This document shows, piece after piece, positions 54,310-62,834 of a DNA stretch of 64,000 nt; the stretch's first letter is position 1, and each line of letters starts with the position of its first letter. Below the pieces are notes generated by a model. That model was not told the DNA's origin. It ran no database searches and saw only the letters and a list, made by a program, of their open reading frames with translations. Made by a program: the position numbers and the translations under genes. Location: NCBI GenBank assembly GCA_963844405.1, contig CAWJNZ010000010.1, forward strand, positions 1-64,000. Reading direction: 5' to 3'. The stretch is from DASSUW01 sp963844405. GTDB lineage: Bacteria; Actinomycetota; Thermoleophilia; Solirubrobacterales; Solirubrobacteraceae.

Positions 54310-55358
54310 TCAGCTGCTTCGCCGCCGTCGCCGCGCTGGCCGTCCCGCAGCCGAGCGGCGCCCAACTCGCCGCCGGCGGCCTCGGGCGCCTGCCGCTGGC
54401 GCCCGTCGAGCGGCGCGTCGACCTCGTGGCGCCGCCGTTCTCGAACTCGACCGCCGTCACCAATCCGCTGTTCCCGATCGCCAACCTGAAGTCCGCCGTC
54501 CTCACCGGCCACGTCGACGGCCGGCCGCTCAAGATCGAGACCACGCTGCTCCCGGATACGCGCGTGATCGAGTGGAGCCCGGGCTACTGCGTGCGTACGC
54601 TCGTCTCCCAGTTCGTCGCCTACAAGGCGGGCCGGATCCAGGAGGTCGCGCTCGACTTCTACGCGCAGGCCGACGACGGCTCGGTCTGGTACTTCGGCGA
54701 GGACGTCTTCAACTACCGCCGCGGCGTGGTGGACGACACGACCGGCACGTGGCTCGCCGGCAAGGACGGGCCGGCGGCGATGATCATGCCGGCCCGGCCC
54801 GCGGTCGGCATGGTGTACCGGCCGGAGAACATCCCCGGCCTCGTGTTCGAGGAGGTCACCGTCAAGCGGACCGGCGACAAGCTCGTGGTGAGCGAGCTGC
54901 ACCAGGGCGGCGGCCGTGAGCGGAAGGTGTTCGCGCGCGGCTACGGGGAGTTCCGCTCCGCCGACGACACCGACCTCGAGCAGATGGCGCTCGCCGTCCC
55001 CATCGACGCAAGGCCCGGGCGGATGCCGCCGAGGCTGAAGGTGCGCGCCCGCGACTCGTTCGCGGCGGCCGACGCGAAGCTCGACCGGCAGCTGCGGTAC
55101 CGGGCGTCGGACGACGTCGACCGCAGGCGCTTCGCGAACTGGGCACGCCGGGCCCGCGAAGACGCCCGCGCCGGCCGCGGCGCCGCCCTGCGCGGCGACG
55201 TCGCGACCCTCACCTGGCTTCGCGACCGGTTCGCGCACATGCTCGGCCCCGTCGCCCGTACGCGGCTCGACCGGTGGCTGACCGAGCTGGAGGAGGCGGT
55301 GGCCGACGGCGAGCTGGATCGGGTACACCTTCCCCATGGCATACACCGCGGGCGTTGA
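54300..55358 (+). CDS. Exported protein of unknown function
   Basis: A 352-residue protein with a short signal-like N-terminus (HLSCFAAVAALAVPQPSGAQ). Residues ~45-220 are beta-rich (AVTNPLFPIANLKSAVLTGH, QEVALDFYAQADDGSVWYFG, GVVDDTTGTWLAGKDGP). This resembles lipoprotein-like domains found in other actinobacterial exported proteins. The C-terminal ~110 residues are Arg/Ala-rich and helical (RRFANWARRAREDARAG). No catalytic residues are recognised. Its 3' end overlaps the ROK kinase gene by 23 bases. Confidence 0.65.
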   Translation: MRHLSCFAAVAALAVPQPSGAQLAAGGLGRLPLAPVERRVDLVAPPFSNSTAVTNPLFPIANLKSAVLTGHVDGRPLKIETTLLPDTRVIEWSPGYCVRTLVSQFVAYKAGRIQEVALDFYAQADDGSVWYFGEDVFNYRRGVVDDTTGTWLAGKDGPAAMIMPARPAVGMVYRPENIPGLVFEEVTVKRTGDKLVVSELHQGGGRERKVFARGYGEFRSADDTDLEQMALAVPIDARPGRMPPRLKVRARDSFAAADAKLDRQLRYRASDDVDRRRFANWARRAREDARAGRGAALRGDVATLTWLRDRFAHMLGPVARTRLDRWLTELEEAVADGELDRVHLPHGIHRGR

Positions 55359-56307
55359 TCTCGGCGGCACCAAGATCCAGACCGTCGTCCTCGACGAGGG
55401 CGGCGAGGTCGCCGGCCAGTCGCGCCGGCCCACCCCCACCGCGGGCGGGCCGGCCGATGTGGCGAGCGAGATCGCAGGCGCGCTGAAGGACGCCGCCGCG
55501 CAGGCCGGCCTCGAGACGTCGTCGCTCGAGGGGATCGGCATCGGCTCGCCCGGCGCGGTCGACGACGACGCGGGCACCGTGTCCGGCGCCCGCAACCTGC
55601 CCGGCTGGGACGGGACCTACGACCTGCGGCGGGCGCTCGAGAAGAAGTGCGGCGCGCGGGTCTCGCTCGGCAACGACGTCCAGGTCGCGACCGACGCCGA
55701 GTTCGAGATGGGCGCCGGACGGGAGTACAACTCGCTGCTCGGCGTCTTCTGGGGCACGGGCGTCGGCGGCGGCATCGTGCTCGACGGCAAGCCGTGGATC
55801 GGCCGCGACGCCGCCGGCGAGATCGGCCACGTCGTCGTGCGCGTCGGCGGCGCCCTGTGCGGCTGCGGCCGCCGCGGCTGCATGGAGGCCTACGCCGGCC
55901 GCGCCTCGATGGAGGCGCGCGCGCGGCGGCGCGCCAACCGCGGCGAGCGGACCGTGCTCTTCAAGATCATGGAGGAGCGCGGCCGCACGCGGCTGACCAG
56001 CGGCGTGTGGGCGCGCGCTCTCGACAAGGGCGACCCGATGGCGCGCAACCTGCTCGACCGCGCGGTGCGGGCGCTCGGCGCCGGCGTCGCCTCCACCCAG
56101 AACGTGCTCGACGTCGAGGCGATCATCATCGGCGGCGGCCTCGGGCTCCGGCTCGGCGAGCCGTACGTCGAGCGGATCCGCGAGGCGATGACGCCGCACC
56201 TGTTCGCCGACGAGCGACCGCCGGCAGTCGAGCTGGCCGCGCTCGGCGACCTCGGCGGCGCGATCGGCGCCTCGCTGCTCGTCGCGCGCGCGTCCGCGCC
56301 CGCGTGA
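55336..56307 (+). CDS. ROK family sugar kinase (glucokinase-like)
   Basis: A 323-residue kinase: phosphate-binding AGVDLGGTKIQTVVLDEGG, GIGIGSPGAVD, SLGNDVQVATDAEF with the catalytic Asp, GTGVGGGIVLDG, and the ROK zinc motif CGCGRRGCMEAYAG (about residues 175-188). IIIGGGLG closes the nucleotide site. It phosphorylates glucose or a similar hexose. It overlaps the preceding gene by 23 bases and its stop is overlapped by the GTG of the next gene (GTGA). Confidence 0.9.
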   Translation: MAYTAGVDLGGTKIQTVVLDEGGEVAGQSRRPTPTAGGPADVASEIAGALKDAAAQAGLETSSLEGIGIGSPGAVDDDAGTVSGARNLPGWDGTYDLRRALEKKCGARVSLGNDVQVATDAEFEMGAGREYNSLLGVFWGTGVGGGIVLDGKPWIGRDAAGEIGHVVVRVGGALCGCGRRGCMEAYAGRASMEARARRRANRGERTVLFKIMEERGRTRLTSGVWARALDKGDPMARNLLDRAVRALGAGVASTQNVLDVEAIIIGGGLGLRLGEPYVERIREAMTPHLFADERPPAVELAALGDLGGAIGASLLVARASAPA

Positions 56308-56777
56308 CCCGCCGCCACCTCGTCGCCGCCGCCGACGTGCCGGCGCACGCGTTGCTGGCCGCGGCCGTCGTCGCGCCGCTCGGCGGCCGCGCGATCCGGA
56401 CCGCGGTCGTGGCGGGGACGCTGATCGACGTCGACCACGTGGTCGCCGCCCGCTCCGCTCGCCCGGCCGCGATGCTCGGCCTGCGCACCCGCCCGCGCAG
56501 CCACGCGCTGCTCGCCACGCTCGCCGCCGCCGCGCTCGGCACGGCGGCCGGCGGCCCGGTCCACGGCTGGGCCGCCTTCGCGGGCCTCGCCTCGCACCTG
56601 CTCCGCGACGCCAGCGACGACGCCGCCCCCACGCCGCTGCTGTGGCCGCTCCGGCCGCCCCGTCAGATCGGCCGCAGGCGGGCGGCCGCGGGCATCGCCG
56701 CGCTGGCGCTCGCGTCGCTCGCCCTCAGCCGCGCCTCAGCACGCGCCGCCGGAACACCTCCCCCGCGAACAGCGTGA
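56304..56777 (+). CDS. YdjM/DUF457-like membrane-bound metal-dependent hydrolase
   Basis: A 157-residue membrane protein. The family metal motif is in GTLIDVDHVVAAR (Asp-x-Asp-His), followed by RPRSHALLATLAAAALG and FAGLASHLLRDASDDAAPTP, which supply further His and Asp ligands. Such proteins (YdjM, LexA-regulated in E. coli) are of unknown reaction. GTG start overlapping the ROK kinase stop. The last 53 bases overlap the convergent glycosyltransferase gene. Confidence 0.75.
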   Translation: MTRRHLVAAADVPAHALLAAAVVAPLGGRAIRTAVVAGTLIDVDHVVAARSARPAAMLGLRTRPRSHALLATLAAAALGTAAGGPVHGWAAFAGLASHLLRDASDDAAPTPLLWPLRPPRQIGRRRAAAGIAALALASLALSRASARAAGTPPPRTA

Positions 56778-57441
56778 GCCCGATCGTGACCACGAGCTCG
56801 ACGGCGCGGCGGCCGCGGAACGACGACTCGCCGTGCTCGCGCTGGCGCATGTTCACGGGCACCTCGACCAGCCGGAGCTTGGCGTCGGTGATCCGCATCA
56901 GCGCCTCGACCTCGGGCGCCTCGCAGACGTAGGGGTCGCTCAGCAGGCCGAGCGCCCGCTCGTTCACGGCGTACATCCCGCTGGTGCCGTCGGAGATCGC
57001 CTGGCCGAGCCGCAGCCGCATGAGCAGCCGCAGCAGCGCGGTGCCGAAGACCCGCTCCGGCGCCGGCTTGTACTCGCCGGACCCCGCCAGGAAGCGCGAG
57101 CCGACGGCGACGTCGCACTCGTCGTCGCGGACCATCTGCAGCATGCGCCGCAGCTCGGCCGGCGGGTGCTGGCCGTCGGCGTCGAGCCGGCCGCAGTACG
57201 TGTACCCGCGCGTGGCGGCCTGCCGGTAGCCCTCGGCGATGCCGTACCGCAGGCCGTGGTTCTCCGGGAAGCTGACGACGTGCGCGCCGCCCGCCCGTGC
57301 GACGGCCGCCGTGTCGTCGGTCGAGCCGTCGTCGATGACGAGCAGATCGGCGTCGGGCAGCTCCCGCCCCGCCTCCTCGAGCAGGGCCGGGAGCGACGGC
57401 GCCTCGTTCCAAGCCGGGATGAACACGACGGTGTCGCGCAC
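56725..57441 (-). CDS. Family 2 glycosyltransferase
   Basis: A 238-residue GT-A enzyme, DPM1/polyprenyl-phosphate transferase-like. Motifs: VFIPAWNEAPSLPALLEEA, LLVIDDGSTDDTA, GLRYGIAEGYRQA, the metal-binding GRLDADGQHPP and GSRFLAG. The C-terminal NMRQREHGESSFRG is typical of dolichyl- or undecaprenyl-phosphate sugar transferases. No added membrane domain, though the last ~30 residues are hydrophobic. The GTG at 57441 gives the canonical start, as the region upstream lacks homology. It transfers a sugar from a nucleotide donor to a lipid carrier. Confidence 0.87.
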   Translation of the reverse strand: MRDTVVFIPAWNEAPSLPALLEEAGRELPDADLLVIDDGSTDDTAAVARAGGAHVVSFPENHGLRYGIAEGYRQAATRGYTYCGRLDADGQHPPAELRRMLQMVRDDECDVAVGSRFLAGSGEYKPAPERVFGTALLRLLMRLRLGQAISDGTSGMYAVNERALGLLSDPYVCEAPEVEALMRITDAKLRLVEVPVNMRQREHGESSFRGRRAVELVVTIGLTLFAGEVFRRRVLRRG

Positions 57442-57493
57442 GCGAGAAGCATGGCGTACGCTCGTGCCACACGTCACCGAAGGGGAGGGGAGC

Positions 57494-58324
57494 ATGCGCG
57501 CTCGGGTCGTTCTCGCAGCCATCGCGGTGGCCGCGGTCCTCGCAGGCACGGCGGAGGCGGCGCCGCGCTACACGGCGCTCGGCGACTCGTTCGCCGCCGG
57601 ACCGTTGATCCCCCTGCCGCTCAGCCCGCTGGGGTGCCTGAAGTCGAGCAGCAACTACGGTCGCATCGCGCAGCGGACGCTGCTCTACGCGGAGTACCGC
57701 GACGCCACCTGCAGCGGCGCGCGGACCGACCACATGTTCGTGGCCCAGAACGTCTCGCCCGGCCCGAACCCGCCGCAGCTCGACTCGCTGTCGGGCGAGA
57801 CGGCGCTCGTGACCATCAACATCGGCGGCAACGACATCGGGTTCTCGGAGCTCGCCCAGAACTGCGTGTCGATCCTGCCGTTCGGCTCGCCGTGCCGCGA
57901 TCGGTACACCCGCAACGGCGATCAGATCAGCGCCCGCATCGCCGCCACGGAGCCGAAGGTCGACGCGGTGCTCGACGGCATCCGCGCCCGCTCGCCCGGC
58001 GCCCGCGTGCTCGTCCTCAACTACTCGGCGATCTTCCCGCACGCGCCGAGCAGCGGCTGCTGGCCGCGGATGCCGGTCACGCCGCGTGACGTCGCCTGGC
58101 TGCGCGCCAAGCACGAGGAGCTCAACGCCATGCTCGCCAGGCAGGCGACGGCCAACGAGGTCGGGCTGGTCGACGTCTACGGCGCCAGCGTGGGCCGTGA
58201 CGCGTGCGCGAGCTCGACCATGCGCTGGGTCGAGCCCTATGTCCCGACGAACGCGGCGGCCCCGCTGCACCCCAACCTGCGCGGGATGCAGGCGATGGCC
58301 GCCATGGTCGTCGCTAGTCGCTAG
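57494..58324 (+). CDS. Secreted SGNH/GDSL hydrolase
   Basis: A 276-residue esterase/lipase with signal peptide VVLAAIAVAAVLAGTAEA. Block I is ALGDSFAAGP (catalytic Ser), block III is NIGGNDIGFSEL, and block V is AAPLHPNLRGM with the catalytic His. Cys pairs indicate disulfides, as in the Streptomyces-type SGNH lipase group. A GGGGAGGGG ribosome site precedes the ATG. It overlaps the convergent carboxypeptidase gene end by four bases. Confidence 0.9.
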   Translation: MRARVVLAAIAVAAVLAGTAEAAPRYTALGDSFAAGPLIPLPLSPLGCLKSSSNYGRIAQRTLLYAEYRDATCSGARTDHMFVAQNVSPGPNPPQLDSLSGETALVTINIGGNDIGFSELAQNCVSILPFGSPCRDRYTRNGDQISARIAATEPKVDAVLDGIRARSPGARVLVLNYSAIFPHAPSSGCWPRMPVTPRDVAWLRAKHEELNAMLARQATANEVGLVDVYGASVGRDACASSTMRWVEPYVPTNAAAPLHPNLRGMQAMAAMVVASR

Positions 58325-60120
58325 CTACCTCTGATCTGCACGTTGTCGACCCCGGCCTCGACGAGGCTGGCGGTCGACGCGTCGGCGGCCTGCACGACGA
58401 GCTGGATCGTCTGACCCGCCCACTGCGTGAGCGAGGCGCTGCCGACTCCCCACGCGCCGTTCAGGTTCACCGCCGCGCCCGGGCGGGTCCAGACCCACGT
58501 CGTCGCGCCGCTCGCCGTCCGCACGCCGACCCGCAGGTAGTCGGCGCTGCTCGAGTTGGTCCCGTGCGCGAGATACTGCATGAACAGCAGGTCGTAGATG
58601 TTGTGACCCGTGAGCGTGATCGGCTGCGAGGTGATGGTGGTGACGCCGCCGTCGACGTCGTGGTCACCCGCCGCCGCGCCGGCCAGCCGCCCGGTGACGA
58701 GGTCGTTGACTCCGCTCACGGTCGTCCCGAGCTGCTTGGCGCCGCCGCTCGACGTCGGCTCCGGGTCGCCGCGCTCCCACCGCCCGGTGGTGGCGGTGTC
58801 GGCCGTGCTCAAAGTCCAGCCGCGGTTGGTCTCGAAGTCGTCGGACCAGACCGTCGCCGGCGGGGGGCCACCGCAGCTCCCGCCGATCACCCGCGGCACG
58901 CAGTCCGCGTACTCGAGCAGCTTCAGGAAGGCCTCGCGGTTGCGCGACGTCTCGCGCCCGATCACCTCGTCGGGCGGGTAGAAGCCCGGGCTCGAGGTGC
59001 GCGGGTACATCTCGAACGTGTAGTTGAAGATCTTGTGGGTGCCCCACTCCCAGTCGTTGATCGTGCCGTCGGCGATGTAGAGGTCGGACGCCTGCTCGGG
59101 GACGTACCCGTTGGTCGCCGCCATCTGCCGCCCGAGCTCCGCGTGGGCGTCCCGGTCGGTCCGGAGGAGCGTCTGCGTCGTGTCGGCCGTCGTGTAGCCG
59201 TACGGCCACAGGACCAGCTCCGAGTACGTATGCCAGTCGATCGCCGCCTTGATCTGCTGGACGCCGCCGACCACGCGCGAGTTGACGAAGTCGCGCACAC
59301 GCTGCGTCTCGGGCGCCGAGAACGCGAACGGGCCGCGGTAGGTCTCGGAGCTCGGCGATCCCGACGAGCCGCCGCAGCAGCCCCACTGGAAGCTCCAGTT
59401 GCGGTTGAGGTCGGTGCCGATGGCGGACGAGCCGGCGTTGGGCTGGCGGTTCTTGCGCCACATCCGGTAGGACCCGGTGACGATGTCCCACTCGACGCCG
59501 TCGGGGTTGACCATCGGGACGATCCAGATCTCGCGGCTGTCGACGAGGCCCTTGATGCGGACGTCGGTCGCGTAGTTGTCGGTGAGCTGGTCGAGGATGT
59601 AGAGCGCCATCTCGACCGTCAGGTGCTCGCGCGCGTGCTGGTTGGCGGTGAACAGCACCTCGGGCTCGTTCTCGTCGATGGTGACGTTGTCGGAGACCTT
59701 GAGCGCCCAGATCTGCCGCCCCTCATACGACGTGCCGAGCGTGAAGCGCGAGACGATCGAGGGGTGGTCGGCGGCGTCGTTCGCGGTCGCGACGAGCATC
59801 TCGTTGTAGTTGTGGTACGCGGAATCGGCCGGCGGGAAGTCCGCCGCGCGGGCGCGTAGCCGCTTGCGGACGGTCGCCATGGCCTCGACCGTGAAGCCCG
59901 CGCGGCGCAGCCGCCGCGCCGTGCGCCGATTCGCGGTCGCGACCACCTCGGCGTGGTCGACCTCGACGATGGCGGCGCCCGCCACCGTCACCTTCGACCG
60001 GTCGAGCAGGTCGCGCACCTCGCTGACGCGGTAGGTCCGGACCTTCTGCGACGCGGCGGCAGCCGGCGTGGTCGCGAGCAGGCCGGCGAGAACGGCGAGG
60101 ACGACGGTGCGCAGGATCAT
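58321..60120 (-). CDS. Secreted M14 zinc carboxypeptidase
   Basis: A 599-residue enzyme with signal peptide LRTVVLAVLAGLLATTPAAA and a propeptide-like region to ~100. The M14 domain has zinc ligands in NQHAREHLTVEM (His, Glu), substrate-binding RKNRQ and GTDLNRNWSF, the third zinc His in DWHTYSELVLWPYG, and the catalytic Glu in FNYTFEMYPR. It resembles carboxypeptidase T. The C-terminal ~180 residues form a galactose-binding-like domain (SDDFETNRGW...). It removes C-terminal residues from peptides outside the cell. Its ATG overlaps the band-7 gene stop (ATGA). Confidence 0.92.
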   Translation of the reverse strand: MILRTVVLAVLAGLLATTPAAAASQKVRTYRVSEVRDLLDRSKVTVAGAAIVEVDHAEVVATANRRTARRLRRAGFTVEAMATVRKRLRARAADFPPADSAYHNYNEMLVATANDAADHPSIVSRFTLGTSYEGRQIWALKVSDNVTIDENEPEVLFTANQHAREHLTVEMALYILDQLTDNYATDVRIKGLVDSREIWIVPMVNPDGVEWDIVTGSYRMWRKNRQPNAGSSAIGTDLNRNWSFQWGCCGGSSGSPSSETYRGPFAFSAPETQRVRDFVNSRVVGGVQQIKAAIDWHTYSELVLWPYGYTTADTTQTLLRTDRDAHAELGRQMAATNGYVPEQASDLYIADGTINDWEWGTHKIFNYTFEMYPRTSSPGFYPPDEVIGRETSRNREAFLKLLEYADCVPRVIGGSCGGPPPATVWSDDFETNRGWTLSTADTATTGRWERGDPEPTSSGGAKQLGTTVSGVNDLVTGRLAGAAAGDHDVDGGVTTITSQPITLTGHNIYDLLFMQYLAHGTNSSSADYLRVGVRTASGATTWVWTRPGAAVNLNGAWGVGSASLTQWAGQTIQLVVQAADASTASLVEAGVDNVQIRGS

Positions 60121-60908
60121 CCGCGGACCATCTCACGTCCGTTCTGGTCGTGTTCGGCCGCGGCGGCGAGGAACGGCTTGAGCACGTCCATGGGCAGCGG
60201 GAAGACGACCGTCGAGTTCTGGGTGGCGCCGATCTCGGTCAGCGTCTGCATGTAGCGCAGCTGGAGCGCGGCGGGGTTGCCGGCGATCACGTCGGCGGCG
60301 TCGCGCAGGCGCTGCGAGGCCTGGAACTCGCCCTCGGCGTGGATGATCTTGGCCCGCCGCTCGCGCTCGGCCTCGGCGCCGAGCGCCATCGCGCGCTGCA
60401 TGGCGGTCGGGATCTCGACGTCCTTGATCTCGACGGTCGTGACCTTGATCCCCCACGGGTGGGTGTGCTCGTCGATGATGTGCTGGAGCGCCTCGTTGAG
60501 CTGCTCGCGCTCGGCCAGCAGCATGTCGAGCTCGGCCTTGCCGAGCACCGAGCGCAGCGTCGTCTGGGCGATCTGCGCGGTGGCGACCAGGTAGCGCTGG
60601 ACGTCGACGATCGCGCGCTGGGCGTCGATCACGCGGAAGTAGCAGACGGCGTTGACCTTGGCGGGGACGTTGTCGCGCGTGATCAGGTTCTGCGTCTGGA
60701 CGTCGAGCGTGACGGTGCGCAGGTCGACGCGCACCATCCGGTCGATGGCCGGGATCAGCAGGACCAGCCCGGGACCCTTCTCACCCAGCAGGCGTCCGAG
60801 CCGGAACACGACCGCGCGCTCGTACTCGCGCAGGATCCGGATGGACATGCCGGCCAGGGTCGCCGCCACCACCAGCAGCACCAATAGGAAGACAACGACG
60901 GCCGTCAT
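60117..60908 (-). CDS. SPFH/band 7 (stomatin/slipin) membrane protein
   Basis: A 263-residue protein with an N-terminal membrane helix (VVVFLLVLLVVAATLAGM) and a band-7 domain: REYERAVVFRLGRL, GPGLVLLIPAIDRM, KVNAVCYFRVIDAQRA and LGKAELDMLLAERE. A coiled-coil C-terminus follows. Slipins form membrane microdomain scaffolds and usually pair with NfeD proteins, as here: the nfeD-like stop overlaps its start. It also overlaps the secreted carboxypeptidase gene. Confidence 0.9.
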   Translation of the reverse strand: MTAVVVFLLVLLVVAATLAGMSIRILREYERAVVFRLGRLLGEKGPGLVLLIPAIDRMVRVDLRTVTLDVQTQNLITRDNVPAKVNAVCYFRVIDAQRAIVDVQRYLVATAQIAQTTLRSVLGKAELDMLLAEREQLNEALQHIIDEHTHPWGIKVTTVEIKDVEIPTAMQRAMALGAEAERERRAKIIHAEGEFQASQRLRDAADVIAGNPAALQLRYMQTLTEIGATQNSTVVFPLPMDVLKPFLAAAAEHDQNGREMVRG

Positions 60909-61372
60909 GGCATTACCTCCCACTCCTCGGCGCGACGGACGGACAGCGTCAGCCCGTGCACCTGCTCGATCACTACGTGCTCGCCCTCGCACAGCGTGGG
61001 CTCGTCGGCCCACGAGGCGCGAGCGCGCCACAGCTCGCCCTCGACCACCACGTCGCCGACCGGCGCCGGGACGTGGCGTACGACGCCGACGCGCCCGATC
61101 AGCCCGGCGGCGCCGCTCCTCGGCCGCAGCCTCCGGGTGGCGAGCGCCTTGCGCGTGGCGATCAGCGCCAGCGAGGCCAGGACGACGGCCACCGGGAGGA
61201 CGATCGCGAGCGCCAGCACGGCGCTGCCGCCGGCCTCGCTGATGGCCAGGACTCCGCCGGCCAGGAGGGCGAGCGCGCCGGCCACCCCGAGCACGCCGTA
61301 CGACGCCAGGTGCGCCTCTGCGACGAGCAGGGCGGCGCCGGTGACGAGCAGCGCGACGGCGAGCGCGGTCAT
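60905..61372 (-). CDS. NfeD family membrane protein
   Basis: A 155-residue protein with three or four membrane helices (ALAVALLVTGAALLVAEAHL, VLGVAGALALLAGGVLAI, VLALAIVLPVAVVLASLALI) and a C-terminal OB-fold domain (GLIGRVGVVRHVPAP...VVVEGELWRARA). This is the short NfeD form without the ClpP-like protease. It is first in the NfeD-slipin-carboxypeptidase overlapping operon. Confidence 0.9.
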   Translation of the reverse strand: MTALAVALLVTGAALLVAEAHLASYGVLGVAGALALLAGGVLAISEAGGSAVLALAIVLPVAVVLASLALIATRKALATRRLRPRSGAAGLIGRVGVVRHVPAPVGDVVVEGELWRARASWADEPTLCEGEHVVIEQVHGLTLSVRRAEEWEVMP

Positions 61373-61373
61373 G

Positions 61374-61389
61374 CCTGAGTTGCCTCAGG
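61374..61389. promoter_or_regulatory. Dyad between nfeD-like and RNase II genes
   Basis: CCTGAG-TTGC-CTCAGG, six-base arms, next to the nfeD-like start; also nested in AGTTG...CAACT. It is a possible operator in the 96-base divergent gap. Confidence 0.3.
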
Positions 61390-61468
61390 ACAACTCTACG
61401 CCCTCCCCCGCGCGAGGTCATCAACCGGCCGGGGATCCGGTCGCCGTCGGCGCGGGCATCCTAGGACC

Positions 61469-62821
61469 GTGCCCCGGCTGACCGCACCCGCCGTGCCGCC
61501 CGACCTCGCCTCCGGCCTGGCGGCGATCCGCGAGGAGCTAGACGTGCCGGGCGAGTTCCCTCCGGCCGCGCTGCGCGAGGCGGAGGAGGCGGCGCGCGCG
61601 CCGCTGCCCCAGCGCGAGGACCGGCGCGACCTCGAGCTGTTCACGATCGACCCGCCGGGCTCGATGGACCTCGACCAGGCGATGGCGCTGTCGCGCCAGG
61701 ACGGCGGCTACCGGATCGACTACGCGATCGCCGACGTGGCGGCGTTCGTGCGTCACGGGAGCGCCCTGGACGCCGAGGCGCACCGGCGCGTCGTCACGCG
61801 CTACCTGCCGGACGGCAACGCGCCGCTGCACCCGCGCGTGCTGTCGGAGGGCGCGGCCAGCCTGCTGCCGGGCGTCGACCGGCTCGCCGTCGTCTGGTCG
61901 TTCGAGCTCGAGGCCTCCGGCGAGTCGCGGCTCGTCGGCCTGGAGCGGGCGCTGGTGCGCAGCCGCGAGCGGTTCGTGTACGCCACGGCGCCGCTCGAGG
62001 ACGAGCGCCTGCGGCTGCTGGCGGAGATCGGCGCGCTGCTGCAGGCGCGCGAGCGGGCGCGCGGCGCGATCAACCTGCCGATCCCCGAGCAGGAGATCGT
62101 GGTGCGCGACGGCACCTACGAGCTCGCCTACCGCGGCCCGCTGCCGATCGAGGAGGCGAACGCCCAGATCTCGCTGCTCACCGGGATGGCGGGCGCCGCC
62201 CTGATGCTGGAGCGCGGCCGCGGGCTGCTGCGCACCCTGCCCGCCGCCGACGCGAAGCAGGTCGAGCGGCTGCGGCGGGTCGCCGAGGCGCTGGGGATCG
62301 AGTGGCGCGAGCCGCTGGGCGACCTCATCCGCGGGCTCGACCCGCGCCGGCCGCGCGACGCCGCTCTGCTCGAGGAGGCGGCCACGCTGCTGCGGGGCGC
62401 GGGCTACCTCGCCTTCGACGGCACGCAGCCCGCGCCGGCCGAGGCCGGGCACGCCGGCGTGGCGGCCCCGTACGCGCACGTGACCGCGCCGCTGCGCCGG
62501 CTGGCCGACCGCTACGCGACGCTGGCGTGCCTGGGCGAGGAGGCGCCCGGCCTCGAGGCCGTCCCCGCCGAGATGGCGGCCGGCGGCCGCGCCGCCAACG
62601 CCGTCGAGCGCGCGTGCGTCGACCTCGTCGAGGCGCTCGTGCTCGCCCCGCACGTCGGCGAGCGGTTCCCGGCGACGGTGATCGACGACCACGAGGTCCA
62701 GCTCGCGGAGCCCGCGGTGCGGGCGCGCTGCGACGGCGACCTCGAGCCGGGGGTCGAGCTGACCGTCCGCCTCGTCGAGGCCGACCCCGCGCGCCGCCAG
62801 GTCCGCTTCGCGCCCGCCTGA
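61469..62821 (+). CDS. RNB-domain (RNase II-like) exoribonuclease
   Basis: A 450-residue protein that is mainly an RNB catalytic domain. The active site reads FTIDPPGSMDLDQAM: three of four metal Asp residues are present while the last is Gln, as in the actinobacterial DLDQ subgroup. Further signatures are DYAIADVAAFVRHGS, RYLPDGNAPLHPRVLSEGA, YAHVTAPLRRLADRY. Cold-shock and S1 RNA-binding domains typical of full RNase II are short or missing. It degrades RNA 3' to 5'. The GTG start at 61469 is supported by a CATCCT hexamer six bases upstream. Confidence 0.88.
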   Translation: MPRLTAPAVPPDLASGLAAIREELDVPGEFPPAALREAEEAARAPLPQREDRRDLELFTIDPPGSMDLDQAMALSRQDGGYRIDYAIADVAAFVRHGSALDAEAHRRVVTRYLPDGNAPLHPRVLSEGAASLLPGVDRLAVVWSFELEASGESRLVGLERALVRSRERFVYATAPLEDERLRLLAEIGALLQARERARGAINLPIPEQEIVVRDGTYELAYRGPLPIEEANAQISLLTGMAGAALMLERGRGLLRTLPAADAKQVERLRRVAEALGIEWREPLGDLIRGLDPRRPRDAALLEEAATLLRGAGYLAFDGTQPAPAEAGHAGVAAPYAHVTAPLRRLADRYATLACLGEEAPGLEAVPAEMAAGGRAANAVERACVDLVEALVLAPHVGERFPATVIDDHEVQLAEPAVRARCDGDLEPGVELTVRLVEADPARRQVRFAPA

Positions 62822-62827
62822 GACAAT
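62822..62827 (+). promoter_or_regulatory. -10 element GACAAT, leaderless start
   Basis: GACAAT lies 7 bases before the ATG at 62835, directly after the RNase II-like stop codon. Confidence 0.4.
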
Positions 62828-62834
62828 CGGGGCC